The notes beneath the pieces were generated by a model. The model had not been told where the DNA came from and did no database searches. It saw nothing but the letters and a program-made list of their open reading frames with translations. A stretch of DNA of 64,000 nucleotides from Cavia porcellus. Taxonomy: Eukaryota; Chordata; Mammalia; Rodentia; Caviidae. The stretch is taken from NCBI RefSeq assembly GCF_034190915.1, contig NW_026947484.1, forward strand, positions 79,059,982 through 79,123,981. The letters are read 5' to 3'. Of the stretch, positions 23,481-36,480 are shown piece after piece. Position 1 is the stretch's first letter; each line of letters begins with the position of its first letter. Both the position numbers and the translations under genes were made by a program.

Positions 23481-26044
23481 CTTCCCATTGCCCCACCCCT
23501 TCAGATTTCTCCAGAACTGACCTTAATACAGTGTCAGCATTATCTTTTTGTGAATCTGTTCCCACTGTTCTCCATCAGATACATGAATAGCTTAATGGCA
23601 GGGTCATACTTGAACCTGTACATTCTACTAAGTGCTCAGTTAGTATCAGCCCCCTCAAAAGAATTTAAATTGTAGAGGATTTATTCTAAGGGGGATACCA
23701 TGTGTTTACAGACACAAAACTATGGAGCTTCTACTCTTTGACTCCTTGAAACTATCCCCCAAATTTTTAATTTTGGACAAACTTTGTAAAAACATTTTCT
23801 TCTTTTAAATAAAATGTCCCTAGCATCTGTCTGCTTTCAAATATCTTTGCTACCATCAGTGGTAGGAAAAAAATATGATTTAATAGCCAGTTACAAATCC
23901 ATTCAAAGTATTTTGGGATAGTAGTACACTATCCCAAAAATATCTGCATAGTCAAATTTGTTGCTAAATGGGAAATTGTAGTTTACATTCAGGGAATTTC
24001 CGATTCCAACACAAGACATAAGGAATAGAACAGTAAAGGCCTTATCGGGGTTTATAAAATATAAGAGACACATCTAAAGCATAAAGACACAGAAAGACAC
24101 CTGTGGGACCTTCATTGTATGATGTTTCTACATGGCTCAACTTTATCAAACTTCACAATTTAATCCCTTGGTATTTTATTTTGTTACTATTTCCATATCA
24201 AAAAGAAAGATTCTCAGGGATTAAACTCCCGAAGTATCAAAACTCCTAAACAGCAGACTTGAGATTTAGGGTCAGTATGTCTCATACACACCCAGGCTCT
24301 GAATCACTATGCTCAGTCATTACCTGTACACATAAGGTTAGCTACTTCTCTCACAAATTTGAAGGCACTTAAATATAAACTTATATTTTCTACCATTGCT
24401 TCAAAGTCACAGATTATGTGGTCTTCATGTGTTCCCATGTTGTGGCTGCTGTCTCGAGGAAAAGATTTAAGAGAGAGGACATCGTTGATATGCATATGAT
24501 ATATTTATAGTAGAATCTTTATTTAGTTCTTATGACAGACAGTTTTCATATGATAAAATTAAGATTTCAAGGTTCAGTCCTCTGTCAAATATCTATCTCT
24601 CTCTGAGATCATGCAACCAGAAAGAATAGAATCCCATACAAAGAAGACCCAGTAATCCACACTGCCAATGACATAATTTTTTAGAAAATAAGAAAATTTT
24701 AGAATAGCTTGAGTTTTCCAAAATGTGTAGAAATATTGGCTCGGTCATATTTACAACACATTAAAACATCAGGTAAAATTACCAATTCTACGGGGACAGT
24801 CATTTGACCTGCTAGTGAAATTCAAGTGAAAGAAACATTTCAAAGAAAAAGAAGGAAACTAAGTTTGTTTCTGTTTTTTTTTTCAAAACTAAGAAAATAT
24901 TCTAAAAGGTGTGTCTGATAACTCTTACTCTTCATCTTCAAACCAGTTCTTGTCTATCAGCCAATATTCAAGAAAAATTTTATGATGTATTATTTATTAC
25001 ATTGAATTATCTAAATAGAGCTAGGATTTTCATCAGACTGTTTTTTGTGCTTTATAAAATTCTTTCCTAATCAGTAAAGATTAGTTACAATATATTTTGT
25101 ACTAGTAATGACAAAACTGTCGCATATTTAGTACAATTCATTATATTTTCAAGCACTAACCTTTCTGATTATTAAATTAGATGTATTGCCACAGGGAAAG
25201 CTGGTAATTTTTTCTAATTAACAATGACAAAAGGATGATCCAAATGAACTCAGATGGTAATATCTTCTAAGAGTCACTATAATTGGTAATACTTGTAGAA
25301 AACACACACACACAATAAGTTCCACTTTTACCAAACAGCATAAAGCAGGCACTCAATTAAAAAAAATTCTAGATGCAGTCTCTCCTTTTTCCCTTCTTGG
25401 TATGCTTTAGATGCTATTTTAACACAACTGCAATCAAAATGATCATTGAAGAAAATGTTACAAGTTTTATGTTTGCTGATGAAATCAATAAGGCCCTTTA
25501 ATAGGGCCCCTTAACTAAGAGTTCCAACAAATTATGTATAATTTTTACCTTCACAACTCAATGATGCTTGAAATGAAATCCATTTGTATCCTTTACACAA
25601 GCATGTCTTAACAGTGGTTAGTGACTTGAAAATGTGACTTTTTATAAGCAAGATTCCTGCTACTACATATCTACCTCAACTTATGGGATCAAGAGGTGCT
25701 AGATAAGTAATTTAGGTGCTTAAAGCACAGTTTTTAGGCTAAAGACAACTGTTAACCTACTGCACTCTTATGCCTCAATGAGGAAAAAAGTAAATGATGG
25801 AAAGAAGAAAATAATCCTTTACATATAGGATTTTTAAACTGTACTGAAGTCCACATAAATCTCAAAATCAGTTTCAAACAAAAAAATTGGAGACAAATAT
25901 TTTAATTTCTCTTTTCTCTATCACTTCAAAACACCATCTTTTCCAAAAATATTACCAAAATGAATATAGATAAGATTAGATATTAGGAAGTGACTTACCC
26001 TAAGTCAGTCATGGGAATGATATTTTTTCCTAGAAATAACAATA
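23481..26044. other. Unassigned sequence with one hairpin
   Basis: No gene or clear repeat family. A perfect 12 bp inverted repeat with a 5-base loop lies at 23911-23939, and a very short CA run near 25303. Confidence 0.45.
23911..23939. repeat. Perfect short inverted repeat
   Basis: The arms are TTTTGGGATAGT and ACTATCCCAAAA around the loop AGTAC. No flanking T-run or coding context suggests a role. Confidence 0.95.
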
Positions 26045-26225
26045 CCACAGTGTTACATGTTAAAAACTGTTCTAAATCCTCTCAAAGTAATTCACTTGCT
26101 GCTCATCAGATGGCTGATCTTATTTTACAGATGAAAACCTGAGGCATAGAGACTTGTTCAAAGTCACACAGAAGTACCAGTCAGGACACACAAACCCAGG
26201 CACTGTGGTGCCAGGACCTGCACAG
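26045..26225 (+). mobile_element. MIR SINE
   Basis: A good MIR match: 'ttattttacagatgaaaacc', 'gaggcatagagacttgttca', 'aagtcacacagaagtaccag', 'cacaaacccaggcactgtgg'. One of the better preserved ancient repeats here. Confidence 0.88.
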
Positions 26226-26299
26226 GAAAGGCAAGAGATGCTAGCATGTGCGGGTGCCTGACGCTGACCACAGCTTCACAATGCTCATCTCTGCTTCTC

Positions 26300-26555
26300 A
26301 CTCCCAGCAACACTGACTTCTTTTAGTCCTCCATCTTCTGGTATGGGCCATTGTACATATGGTTCATTCTTTCTAGATCATTCTTCCCCTACCTTCTACT
26401 TAATATCAGCTCATGCTTCACTTTCCAAGAAGCATTCTTCCCTGATGAGAGGCTCTGGTAGAGCTCATTCAGAGCACAAGGTTACCCTTGTCTGTGTAAT
26501 CATGTAATTTAATGTTAGTTTCCTTCACTAAATAATCCACTCAGGAACTGGGTCC
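26300..26555 (-). mobile_element. L2 LINE 3' fragment, antisense
   Basis: Antisense L2 3' pattern: 'ctcatgcttcactttccaag', 'aagcattcttccctga', then 'gtctgtgtaatcatgtaatt'. Diverged. Confidence 0.6.
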
Positions 26556-28713
26556 AGTATGCCTGCCAGTGCACATATGGAGGAAGAAATAGACCACTAG
26601 ACCAGCCTTTGCACAGATAAGTCTTTCAGATAGGTCTTTGTACATTTTGGAACTGTTAATGAGTAAAGCAGGGCTAAAGGAGAGAGAAAGTGTCCCAGAA
26701 TAGACGTCAGAGAAGGAGGAAGCATGGGCATCACTCATCCAGCTCGCTGACAATTGCTAAGCACCTCCCTGTTGAATATCAAGCAACACAGAAGTGACAA
26801 TGAGGGCAATTGTGGGAGGAAAAAAAATTAGCGGGGAAAAGGACATATAAAACAAAGTCAGGCACAGTTACAATAACTCAGGAATGAAAAACAAGAAATA
26901 ATTCGGCAATGGAATGAGATGGTTATTATAATGATTAGGCTAAAAACCAAGAACATTGAAATCCACAAGATAAATTTTAGCACAGTAGCAATAGATTCAG
27001 ATTCTAGATTGTAAAGTTTCAGAATACCAAATACAGAGGAAACAATAATAATATTATAAAGAAAAAATAGTTACCTATTAAAGAAAACTACCAAATTGGA
27101 ATAGACTCTAATAGAATACTGAATTACTGGAAGACAACAGAAACAGGCACTCAAATGTCTGAGCGACAATCACCTGGAAGGTATAATTCTATAGTCAGTG
27201 CAAATAGAAATTAATTTGAAAGATAAAATAAAGACAGCATTAGTCAAGCCAGCCCCCAGAGCATTTATGTCTCATTTACCTACTACAAGAAATAAAGACA
27301 CCAAGAATAATTTAAAATTAGAAAGAAAGCTCAAAGAAATTAAATAGAAGCTATGGGGCCTTCAATTTGTGACTTTCTCCCTTGATCATCAAGGGTTTCA
27401 AAATGTGGTATTACATGTCATTCTGAACCAATACTTGGTTCTATTTTGAGTATAACTCAAATAATCATAACACTGTGCTCTTTATTGAACTTAGAGACAA
27501 AGCAAATAGGGGCATGGAGCAAAGTGTGAGCGGTCAAAATGTCAATAATGTGAACTTAACTAGCTTGGGAAAATCAGTTGATGGCAGAAATAAGTCTATA
27601 ACGAAAATGCCAACATTCTGAACACAAACTAGATAACAAAGAAAAGCATATCATTTGAAACCATAAATAATTAAAACTACATGCCAGGCATTAGAGGTGA
27701 ATGTAAAACTTTTAAGAGAATACAGCCTGTAACACAGTTTACTTTTTCAATTCCTAGCTTAAAATGGACATATTGTAAAATGAGCTTACATAAGGTGGCA
27801 ATAAGTGTTCCTTTCAAAAATGTTTTCTCTTTTGATAGTTTTCATCCCAGGAAGCCTCAATACAGTAGCAGGTGTATTTTATATAAATGACCAAAATGTA
27901 ACAATATAAGTATGCCTCACATCTTGATCTCCATCTGTTTCTCCATTAAAGAATTAAACCTTGCAGCAAATAATTTTCCCACAAATCCTGCTTTTGCGTG
28001 ATCTCTGTATGTGGCACAGTCCTCACAGTCCTACACCTCTTACAGCTAAAGTGACCTCCATAGGCTCCGTCCTCAGGACATCACTGTTTTTCCAACATAG
28101 ACTCTGCCTTTACATTCTACCATCTGACTGTGAAATTCACTTGACTACAGAGAAATCTGGCCTTCATAAGGAGTTCAGGAGTTAACAGGTACTGAAAAAA
28201 AAAAGTCTGTGGGAGGAACAGTCTGTCGTGGTTAATGATATGATTTATTGCAATTACAGAAAACTACCCTGATTGTTCAAATTGCGGTCTGTAGGCCTCA
28301 GCCAGATTAAATGCCAGGCTGCAACTAGCACGGGGGAGGTAGTCAAATAATTGCCTATGCTAAATAACATGGTTCTTAATTCACATGGCAAACTTTTTAA
28401 AGTTTAAATTGATATGACATGATTGAGAAGAACAAAAACACCAGGATTTTAAAAAATTAAATGATACAACAAAAATGCATCTATGTCAGCAGACCCCTAA
28501 CTCTTTTTCAGGACAATTTTTCTTCAAAGACATTTAAAGCTTAGTTGTTATACAGAGCTAAAGATTTCACATAAACCAGGATCTAGTTGATATGTACTGT
28601 AACACCTGCAACTTGCAAAGTCTCCAGAAAATCTCATCATTTAAGAAATGTAAGGAAATGAAAAATTTGTAAAAATCAAGATTGGAAAGAAAAAGAGGAA
28701 GAAGCAAGCCCTG

Positions 28714-28715
<2 letters not shown>
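26556..28715. other. Mostly unassigned; possible HAL1/L1M piece
   Basis: 26990-27240 contains strings typical of an old HAL1/L1M region ('accaaattggaatagactct', 'tactggaagacaacagaaac', 'ggaaggtataattctatagt'). The remainder is unassigned and no gene is seen. Confidence 0.4.

Positions 28716-28766
<51 letters not shown>
28716..28766. repeat. (AT)n microsatellite
   Basis: About 50 bp of pure TA/AT alternation. Confidence 0.98.
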
Positions 28767-28768
<2 letters not shown>

Positions 28769-29751
28769 TAATGAGATATTACCTACTCAGGAGATAGTTT
28801 GCCCTAACTAACAGATTCCTGGAAAGGAATGAGGCATCATACAGAAAAGTCTGTCAACTGTCAATTTGTTCTATTAAATAAAAAAAGAACCCAGGCATCT
28901 ACTTTGCCAGTGATTTATATGATGATTAAACATTCCTCAGTGCTTAAACAACTATCAACGTACTGTTTTTTAAATCCGCAAAGAAAGGGTGCAAAGAACA
29001 GTGAAACAATTTAGTAGTATGCTTTCAATGTTAGTAATACTCTCTGTACAGAGTTTCTAAAATCTCTAACCCATCATATCCCAAGTGCATCCAGAATCAT
29101 GCATTCCAAACAACTCCTAAAGTGTGTGCGTTAATTACAGCCCACATGAAGAGATCAGAATCAGAAAAGACTTTATTGCATTTTACCAAGAGGCATGAAT
29201 TAAGCTTTACAATAATGTTTTGAAATGGACTATGCTTCTATTTTGTCTGTGCTGACTTTGAAATCTGCTACAGAAAGAAAGGACAGAGATATGTGCCTCA
29301 GATACCCACCAATGTCTCACAGAGAACATATGCAGAATCTACTGCCAGAAGGTAGCTAGGAAAACACACAATTTAGGCACATTAGCACACAAACAGGTAA
29401 AACTGAATGAAGAGCTATGAGATCTAGAGTAAGTAGATTAAAGTTAGTTAACTAACCCAGGGAAAATAAGAAATGTTAGAGGAAACCATAGAAATGTAGA
29501 TGTCCTAATCTCTTTTGGAAGGATGGCCATGCAACAGGGCTTTGCCAGATCAGAGATGTTTATCTGAAGAAGCACTTGGCTCAGAGGGACAAGAATTAAG
29601 GTGAACAGTGAAGCTGAAAGAGAACATCAGGCATGAGACCAGGAGTTGACAGGAACCAAACTAGAATCAAAGTTTTCTAAAAATAGTAAAATAGATACAT
29701 AAATGACAAATGTTAGAAGCCAAAACATATAGAATAGAATGGAAGCTAGGA
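28767..29751. other. Unassigned sequence
   Basis: Nothing supportable beyond chance frames. Confidence 0.45.
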
Positions 29752-29935
29752 CTTAGTCCATTTTGTGTTACTATAGCAAAATTTCCAAGGCATGGTTCCA
29801 GAGGCTAGACTAGCTAACTTCATCTGATCCCAAACATTTCTTAATAGCATCACCATGTCAATACTCCGACCTTGGGAATTCAGCCTCAGTGTGAGTTTTG
29901 GTGGAAACAAATCATAGTCAAATCATAGTAGTGAA
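29752..29935 (-). mobile_element. MaLR LTR, antisense, internally deleted
   Basis: It begins 'cttagtccattttgtgttac tatagcaaaat', the reverse of the typical MaLR LTR 3' end, and finishes '...aaatcatagta', close to the reverse of the 5' TGCTATGG-type start. At about 185 bp it has lost much of its middle. Confidence 0.6.
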
Positions 29936-31269
29936 GGACTGATTGTAGAATCTTGCTGACTATGAGCAGTTTTAAAGGGCTAGACTTTTCATTCTTAGAG
30001 ATAGGTGTTTCATTTGGAATCTCTCTGATTTCTTTCTGTGTTCTTCTCCTCCATAAACTTTACATTCAGTGCAAGTAGAACCCTAAGACAAAAGTAAGAA
30101 TGAATGTCTTTAGAAAGTCTCCGGGGTAGAAATCTTTCTCAGAAATGTACCCGCTTCAGAAAAATCTCTGTGATAATGTCATCTTTCTTTAATATAGCAA
30201 TATTTATTTGTTCCTAAAAGTATTTCTCTTCTTCTGTGTACTGGCCTATGGGTTATAGCCTCTCTGTTACCATTATTCTATCATTGCTTGCAATAGTGTC
30301 AGATAATTTGCTAATACTGATAGTTGTTTTTAGACTGCTACCACAAAGGAGTAATGAAGAATAAATATAGAGATTTTCTTCACAGACACAAGTGAAGACC
30401 TCATTCTTTCACCAATTCACCAACTCCATGGTCCTTCACTAGGTGCTGATATAAAGGACCAAAGAAGGGGCAGAAACGTCGTGAACATTTCCTCTCACAC
30501 TGCTCTCATGCCACAGGGCGAGAGCCTGGCAAGGTGTAACAGCAGCAGGAGGTATATCTGTGCTTGGATTCAAATGAGCACAAACTTGTTATTAAGTAAA
30601 TCTGAGATACAGGCAAAACCCTATCTGAAAACCCGATTTTATTCTGATGTGGAGCAAAGCATTGTATCCCTGGGAGAAGAGCAAGAAACAGGTAATCACA
30701 GAATTTGACCCCCATCTGATAGGCACCAACATCTGCCCCAAAGGAGAGACAGGAAACACCTCAGACAAAATCACCTGCCACTCTGAAAAGGGTAAAATTC
30801 CTACCACTCCTCCTATGCTGATATTAGGTGAAACATACGCCAGTGGAAAAGGAGCAAGAGGCCTACTCATACCAAATCCTAGACTGAAATAAAGCAAACA
30901 TTTACTGATCCAGGGGGAAGCTCATTTATACAGAAGAGCACGATACAGGGCAGAGTTAGGCTGCAATGAGGGCAAAGATAGGCAATTTGATTTTGGTATA
31001 AGCAGAAACTGAACTGAAAGAGATTGCCTCTGAAGGAAGGAAAAGGATGCTCAGGAAGTTCTGCACTGGAACTCTGGCCCACAGTCAGCCTACCACTAAG
31101 ATCGATGTAGGAGTGCTGAGGAATCACCCCTCCTCGATCCATGCCATAAATCTTACAATAGGTGACAACCAACAATCATTCAGAGACATTCATGCAAAGC
31201 TGAGGTGCAGAAAAACAGAAAGACAAAACAGGAAACCATTTCTAGGAGCAAAACCATGAGTAAAACCAA
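29936..31269. other. Unassigned; perhaps old L1 5' sequence at the right
   Basis: From about 30480 the sequence is slightly more GC-rich and lies directly upstream of a HAL1/L1M ORF1 remnant, so it may be that element's 5' region. I cannot confirm this. Overlapping short frames on both strands (75-101 codons) show no domain. Confidence 0.35.
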
Positions 31270-32430
31270 GCCCAGAGATAGTCCAGATATGGGAATGGTC
31301 AGACAAATAATTTTAAGTTACTATGATTAATATGTTAGAAGTCCTATAGAAAAAGATAAATAACAAACCAAACAATAGGGAAGTTTTAGAAGTGAGCCGG
31401 ACACTGATACAAAGAATCAAATGAGTATCCTAGAATGTATAGCACAGCACACAATACAGATGAAGGATAAAGACATAGTAGCAGACACACAAGTATTGGG
31501 CTCACTGAATGTGAAACTCAATCAATAGATTTACACAACTTTTAAAAAACACAGAAGACAAAAAACAGGACAAAGCATCCAATAGCCAGGAGGTATAGCA
31601 AATGACCTAATATAAGCATAATCACAGTTCAAAATCAGAGAAGAAGATGGAAAATAGGTACTTATATTTGAAAAGATGATAGATAAGAATTTCCCACATC
31701 CAATAAACTCAAAAATTCCAAGAATGAATATTAATACATTCAGTACTCACTATGGAAGGACATTTACTAAAATATACATTTCCAGTGCCACTAATTCTAT
31801 GTCAATCCAAATTTTTGTCTGGTACAAAAAATACATCCAGGCATATCACTGTCAAACTGTTAAAAACCATAGACAAAATTAAGAAACTAAACAAACAAAA
31901 GATTTTTTTTGAAAGACAGTATTACATTGAATGAAACAAAGACAAGAATACAGCAGATATCAAATCCAAAACTATGCAATCCAGAGGCATAAACAGATAC
32001 CCTTAGAACATCAAAATAAATAGAACTTGTCACTCTATGCTTTTATATCCAACATACATATATATATTTTTTTAAAAATAAGGATAAATCATTTTCAGAC
32101 AAACAAAACCTCAATTTATTTCCATTGTACCTGCAATATTAAATGAAACATTAAAGAAAATTTTTCAAAAAGAAAGAAAATACCAGATGAAAATTTGAAT
32201 TGACACAAGAATTAATAACATTGGAAATGTATTTTTTAGTAAACATCTTGTCAAAGTGAGCACCAGAAATGTAGATTTTAGAAAGATAGAGGACAAACAA
32301 AATATTTCAAAATATCTCTTTAACAGATAATTAACTAGCTAGAAAAGGCAATAATGAGCCTATTCATTGGAAAAAGCCAAATGAAGATAACCAGATCAAT
32401 TCCCAGTAAGAGTATCTCAATCATACACCT
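31270..32430 (+). pseudogene. Ancient HAL1/L1M ORF1 remnant
   Basis: Strings match an old ORF1-bearing LINE: 'ttaagttactatgattaata' and 'aaatacatccaggcatatca ctgtcaaactgttaaaaacc', the RNA-binding domain region, with a later 'tcattttcagacaaacaaaa'. Stops and indels break all frames. No RT sequence follows it, as expected of HAL1, but truncation would look the same. Confidence 0.6.
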
Positions 32431-33056
32431 ATATTTTCCCATTAATATGATAATTTTAAAAGATCACTGTTAATCTCAGCCATGTGTTTATAGAGATTAA
32501 ATTATGCTCCCATTCCAAACAACAACAGTTGTCAAGAATTACGATACCAACAAAGAATAGCAATACTGAGAAAGAGATGCAAATAGGACAGCGTGCTTAC
32601 TGCCTTGAGAGTCTCCAGCTGTAGCTCGGGGTGGGGGCATAAAGGCCAGGTGCAGCACAGAGGTAAAGCAAAGTCCAGGGAGCCAAATGCATCTCCAGGG
32701 CACAGCGCAGACGACCAGAAAGCAGAACACTGCAGAGGAAAAACACATACAGAAAGAAATAATCACTACTCCATAGAGTAGTGATTCATGCACGCATTTG
32801 AGAGAGCAGCTTAAGCAGGAGAAAAGAAAGAGAAGAATGAGAGGAAACAGATCAGAGATCACACATGGCAGAGAATAGAGCCTGTTCTCACTAGAGCTGT
32901 CAGAGATATACTGCCTAAATAATAGGATATAACTCGCCTTGCACTGAACCTTGAAATCCCAGGGAAAAAAACTTCCAGAATATCTTATAGGAACATGAAA
33001 ATATTCATCACACAAAAAGTATAAAATGTTCATATACATATATGGATATGTATATA

Positions 33057-33057
<1 letters not shown>
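32431..33057. other. Unassigned sequence
   Basis: It contains a 166-codon antisense frame (32539-33039) rich in Leu, Phe, Ser and Cys with no recognisable domain, which I treat as chance. There is a 10 bp perfect inverted repeat at 32761-32786. Confidence 0.4.
32761..32786. repeat. Short perfect inverted repeat
   Basis: Arms AATCACTACT and AGTAGTGATT around a 6-base loop CCATAG. Confidence 0.93.
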
Positions 33058-33129
<72 letters not shown>

Positions 33130-33170
33130 ACAGAGAATCAGAGACAGAGACAGAGAAAAAGACAGAGAGA
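33058..33170. repeat. (TA)n then (GA)n/(GACAGA)n microsatellite
   Basis: About 32 bp of TA followed directly by about 33 bp of GA, then GACAGA-like units. It gives a spurious Ile-Tyr then Arg-Glu frame. Confidence 0.97.
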
Positions 33171-33607
33171 TTGCATCTGGAATTCAATCAAAAGTTACCA
33201 GGCACAAAAAGAAGAAAACATGAAGATAAAAATCAATCAAGGCCAACTCAAAATTGATGCAAATGTTATAATTAGCAGACAAGGGCATTAAAACAGTTTT
33301 TATAACTGCATTCCATATGCTCAAAAGCCTCAGGTTGTTTAGTAGTTCATAATTATCATCGGGAGACTGAGATTCTTTTTCCTTTGGATAGGCCACACTC
33401 CTGCACTGATTGCCACCTTCAGGCTTATCCTCTCTAGTCCCAAAATGATTACTCCAAATAAATCACATGACTAGCATCCAAGAAGGAAGCAAATATTAAG
33501 GAATGGGTTCCTTCTAAATGGCTTCCCACTTTAATTGAAAAGTTTTTTTCCAGAGGCCCTAAACATCTCTCCTCTTACATCTTACTGGGTCAAAACTGGG
33601 TGACAGG
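33171..33607 (+). mobile_element. Old L1M/HAL1 5' fragment at left, then unassigned
   Basis: 33180-33330 follows old L1 sequence ('caatcaaaagttaccaggca', 'attagcagacaagggcatta'). 33340-33607 is unassigned. Confidence 0.45.
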
Positions 33608-34170
33608 CTACTGCGGTTTGGATATAAATCAAAGATCCTGAAATGGTCCATGTACTAGAAAACTGATCCTTTCTCTAATAATACTGAAAAGTGATTAACT
33701 ATTTAGGGTGCAGGGCCTACTGGGAGGTGACTAAGTCAAGACCACCCTCATAAATGGGTCAGTTCTGGTCTCCTAGAGTAGATTAGATTTCACAGGAGTG
33801 CATTAGTTCCTATGAAAGCAAGTCATGGTAAAAGAGTAAGCCCAGGACTGGGGATATAGCTCAGGAGCATAAGCACCTGCCAGCAAGCACAAGGTTGTGA
33901 GTTCCTATGACAACAACAACAACAACAACAAAATAGTAAGCCTAGTCCTTGTCTGTCCATTGCTTTCTCTCTTACCTTATAATATTTTTCACACAAGCTC
34001 TGACCATGTGATACCATCTGCCATGTTGTAATAAAACCAGGAGGCCCTCGTCAGATGCAAAAATGAATGGGTCATCCAAACTTGGACTTTTGGTATCCAA
34101 AGCCAAGAGCTAAGTAAAACTGTTTTCTATAAAATTTCCAGGCTCAGATATTTTGTTGTATCAAGATTGA
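33608..34170 (+). mobile_element. MaLR (MST-like) LTR split by an ID SINE
   Basis: It starts 'tactgcggtttggatataaa' and ends near 'ggctcagatattttgttgta tcaagatt', the order of MST-class LTRs, with the middle 'gcagggcctactgggaggtg' typical of the group. An ID SINE sits in its centre. The right end is approximate. Confidence 0.75.
33843..33934 (+). mobile_element. ID SINE with target-site duplication
   Basis: ID body 'caggactggggatatagctc ag', then 'aaggttgtgagttcc' and a (CAA)n tail. The 8 bp duplication AGTAAGCC (33835-33842 and 33935-33942) shows that it inserted into the LTR, so it is the younger element. Confidence 0.9.
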
Positions 34171-34938
34171 GGAAGACACATGGATATTCCTAAATCAGTC
34201 ACTGACCATGAGTAGGATTGTCATGATGACTTGCATTAAGCACCCTTCATCTTTGAGGCTGTGTTCTTGTATGATGAACACTGAGATTATGTCAACAGGG
34301 AAAAAAAGGGGGAGGGGGTTACTATTGGAGAATTATAGGAAATGGATCTTCCATGAGACCAGAGTAATTATGCTTGTATTTACATTGATCAAGCAAGCAA
34401 ATTTTTTACTGCAACTAATCCATATGTTGGTAGATTGCCCTGTGATTATCGTCAAACACAAGAAGATAGGCAGCTTATAAGGAACTATCCTGAAGCCATC
34501 TTCTACTCATTAATGTATCTCCCTAGGAAAGTTCTCATGAGAATTGCAAATTGCATCCAGGCTTTAAACAGATGAAAGGCTTCATGCTCCACCCCTGTTA
34601 GGCTCATACTGAGAATTGACACTTCAACAATGGCATATCAGCCAATTCACACTGAAGTTATTCAGCCCCTTTTGTTTTGATGTTATCATTTTCTCTGTGT
34701 GGAAACAGGACTCAGAAAACTGGCAACATTGGTACTCTACCTCTAACTGTGTATGTAAGTAATACATTGTCTTACACTAGAAAAATCTTCATCTTACCAC
34801 ATGTGCTCGACAGGACATATCAATAGAATATGCCATGCCCCACAAACACCCAGCATAATTCAAAAACATACAGACAAAATCAGCAAACAAGGTTCAGCCT
34901 TCAGAACACCAAAAAAGAAATGTAGATGGTATGAAGCA
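34171..34938. other. Unassigned sequence
   Basis: A 90-codon frame at 34208-34480 shows no domain. Nothing else is supportable. Confidence 0.45.
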
Positions 34939-35130
34939 AGATTAGCAAACTACAGCCCATGGGTCAATTGCATGCAAGGTCTGGTTCTGTATGTCCTATG
35001 AGCTAAATACTGTTCTCATTTATAAAGAAGAATTATTCCACACATACATGCACAACAGAGACTGGATATGGTCCCCCAAATTTGAAGTTTTTACTATCTG
35101 GAACTTTATAGAAAATGTTTGCTAAATTCC
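34939..35130. mobile_element. DNA transposon fragment (hAT-like MER element)
   Basis: It follows a familiar mammalian MER pattern: 'attagcaaactacagcccat gg' at the left, 'tttactatctggaactttat' and 'gaaaatgtttgctaaat' at the right. The ends are roughly inverted. I am not sure of the family name. Confidence 0.55.
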
Positions 35131-35843
35131 AAACCAACAGTCATGGCACTTTTAACTGTATACTTTTTGTAATTTTAACATTGCTTTTTATAAATTAAAT
35201 TTTTGCCTACATAATCCCAGTTTTATAGTGAAAAGTAAGCCTCCAGAGTTTAAATGATATGCATAGCTAGTGAGTAGTAGAGTCCTTCAAGTGTCCTTCA
35301 GTATTTATTTTGTAAGTATCTGGCTTAAATTATTTTCCACAAAATAATTATTTGCACATTCATGAATTTTCCATTCATGAATTTAGAATTTAGCCGTTTA
35401 GTCATTTTACTGAGAGCAGCAATTCAATTCAACAAAACTGAGGGAAAAGAAGGAAATAAACCTTCAAAACCAGCTCAATATAATTTCAGGTATTTAGAGC
35501 AGTTGATGTCATGTTCTCCACTGCATGTGATGGCATCTTATGAGCCCACGTTTGCCAGTTTTTGACCAGTTATAACAGTTTTTCTCCCCAAAGGAAGTGG
35601 CTAGAAAGTGAAGAGGAAGTACATTTTATTTTACTATGTAGCTATGAGAATTTGGGGGGAAGTAGTATACAAGGAAGAAAACATAATTGTGAGCTTAAAT
35701 ATGTATAATTCAATCATGAAACAAAATATTAAATGCCAAATATGCACTTCTCTAGAAAGGTAAATAGCCCCCCTGTATTATCTGTTTGTTTTCTTTTAGA
35801 GGTTATGATTCTACTGCTTTTAAAATATAAGCAAAAGCTAAAT
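35131..35843. other. Unassigned sequence
   Basis: No gene. A 14 bp string (CATTCATGAATTTT-like) is repeated near 35360 and 35374. Confidence 0.45.
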
Positions 35844-35909
35844 AGGAAGGGGAGAGGCACAGAAAAGGGAGGGAAGGGGAGGGAGAAAAAAAAAGGAGGG
35901 AGGGAGGTT
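35844..35909 (+). repeat. Purine-rich GGGA tract
   Basis: About 65 bp almost free of pyrimidines, with repeated GGGAGG/GGAAGGGG runs. Confidence 0.9.
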
Positions 35910-35972
35910 ACAATAAATACTTTTTCCCTTTATTCATTAAACAATATGCTCTCCTGGAGATCACCCACAACA

Positions 35973-35975
<3 letters not shown>

Positions 35976-36007
<32 letters not shown>
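35976..36007. repeat. (TG)n microsatellite
   Basis: Sixteen TG dinucleotides without interruption. Confidence 0.98.
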
Positions 36008-36008
<1 letters not shown>

Positions 36009-36009
36009 T

Positions 36010-36480
36010 ACACTACAGTCTATTCATTTACTGAATGATGACAGTGGTAGCTTCTACCTTTTACTATAATAAATAGAGGTGCAGAGAATAGGTTTGTCAT
36101 ATATCCTTTAAAATTTTTGCTACTGTGTCTTTGGGAAAGAGTCCCAGAAGTAGGTAGTATCTGTATGATGCTATGTTACACTCCCTGCCCCAACAACGTG
36201 TATGAGGGCTGTTTTCCCCACAATCTTGCCAGTAAAGTATACTGCTAAAAGTTGAATTCTTTTAAATGAAAAAGATAAGAAATGGTACATCAGTTAAATT
36301 TTAATTTATATTTCTATTGCTTTGATCAAAGCTGGTTCCTTTTTACATTAATAAGAATCATCTACATCCACCTTTCTGTCATATACCCATATCACTAGCC
36401 AATTTTTCCTGAATATGAGTCTCTTAAATCTCTACTAAGTGATCTCTTTATATATTAGAAAAACTAATGCTATTTTTTAC
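36010..36480 (-). mobile_element. Old L1 3' region, antisense
   Basis: The plus strand resembles antisense L1 ORF2 end ('ataaatagaggtgcagagaa', 'caatcttgccagtaaagta'). Strongly diverged. Confidence 0.5.

Noticed and set aside
32539..33039. 166-codon antisense frame, the second longest in the window
   Set aside because: Hydrophobic and Cys-rich but with no recognisable domain, no promoter or splice context, and no sign of conservation. Probably chance in a pyrimidine-rich strand.
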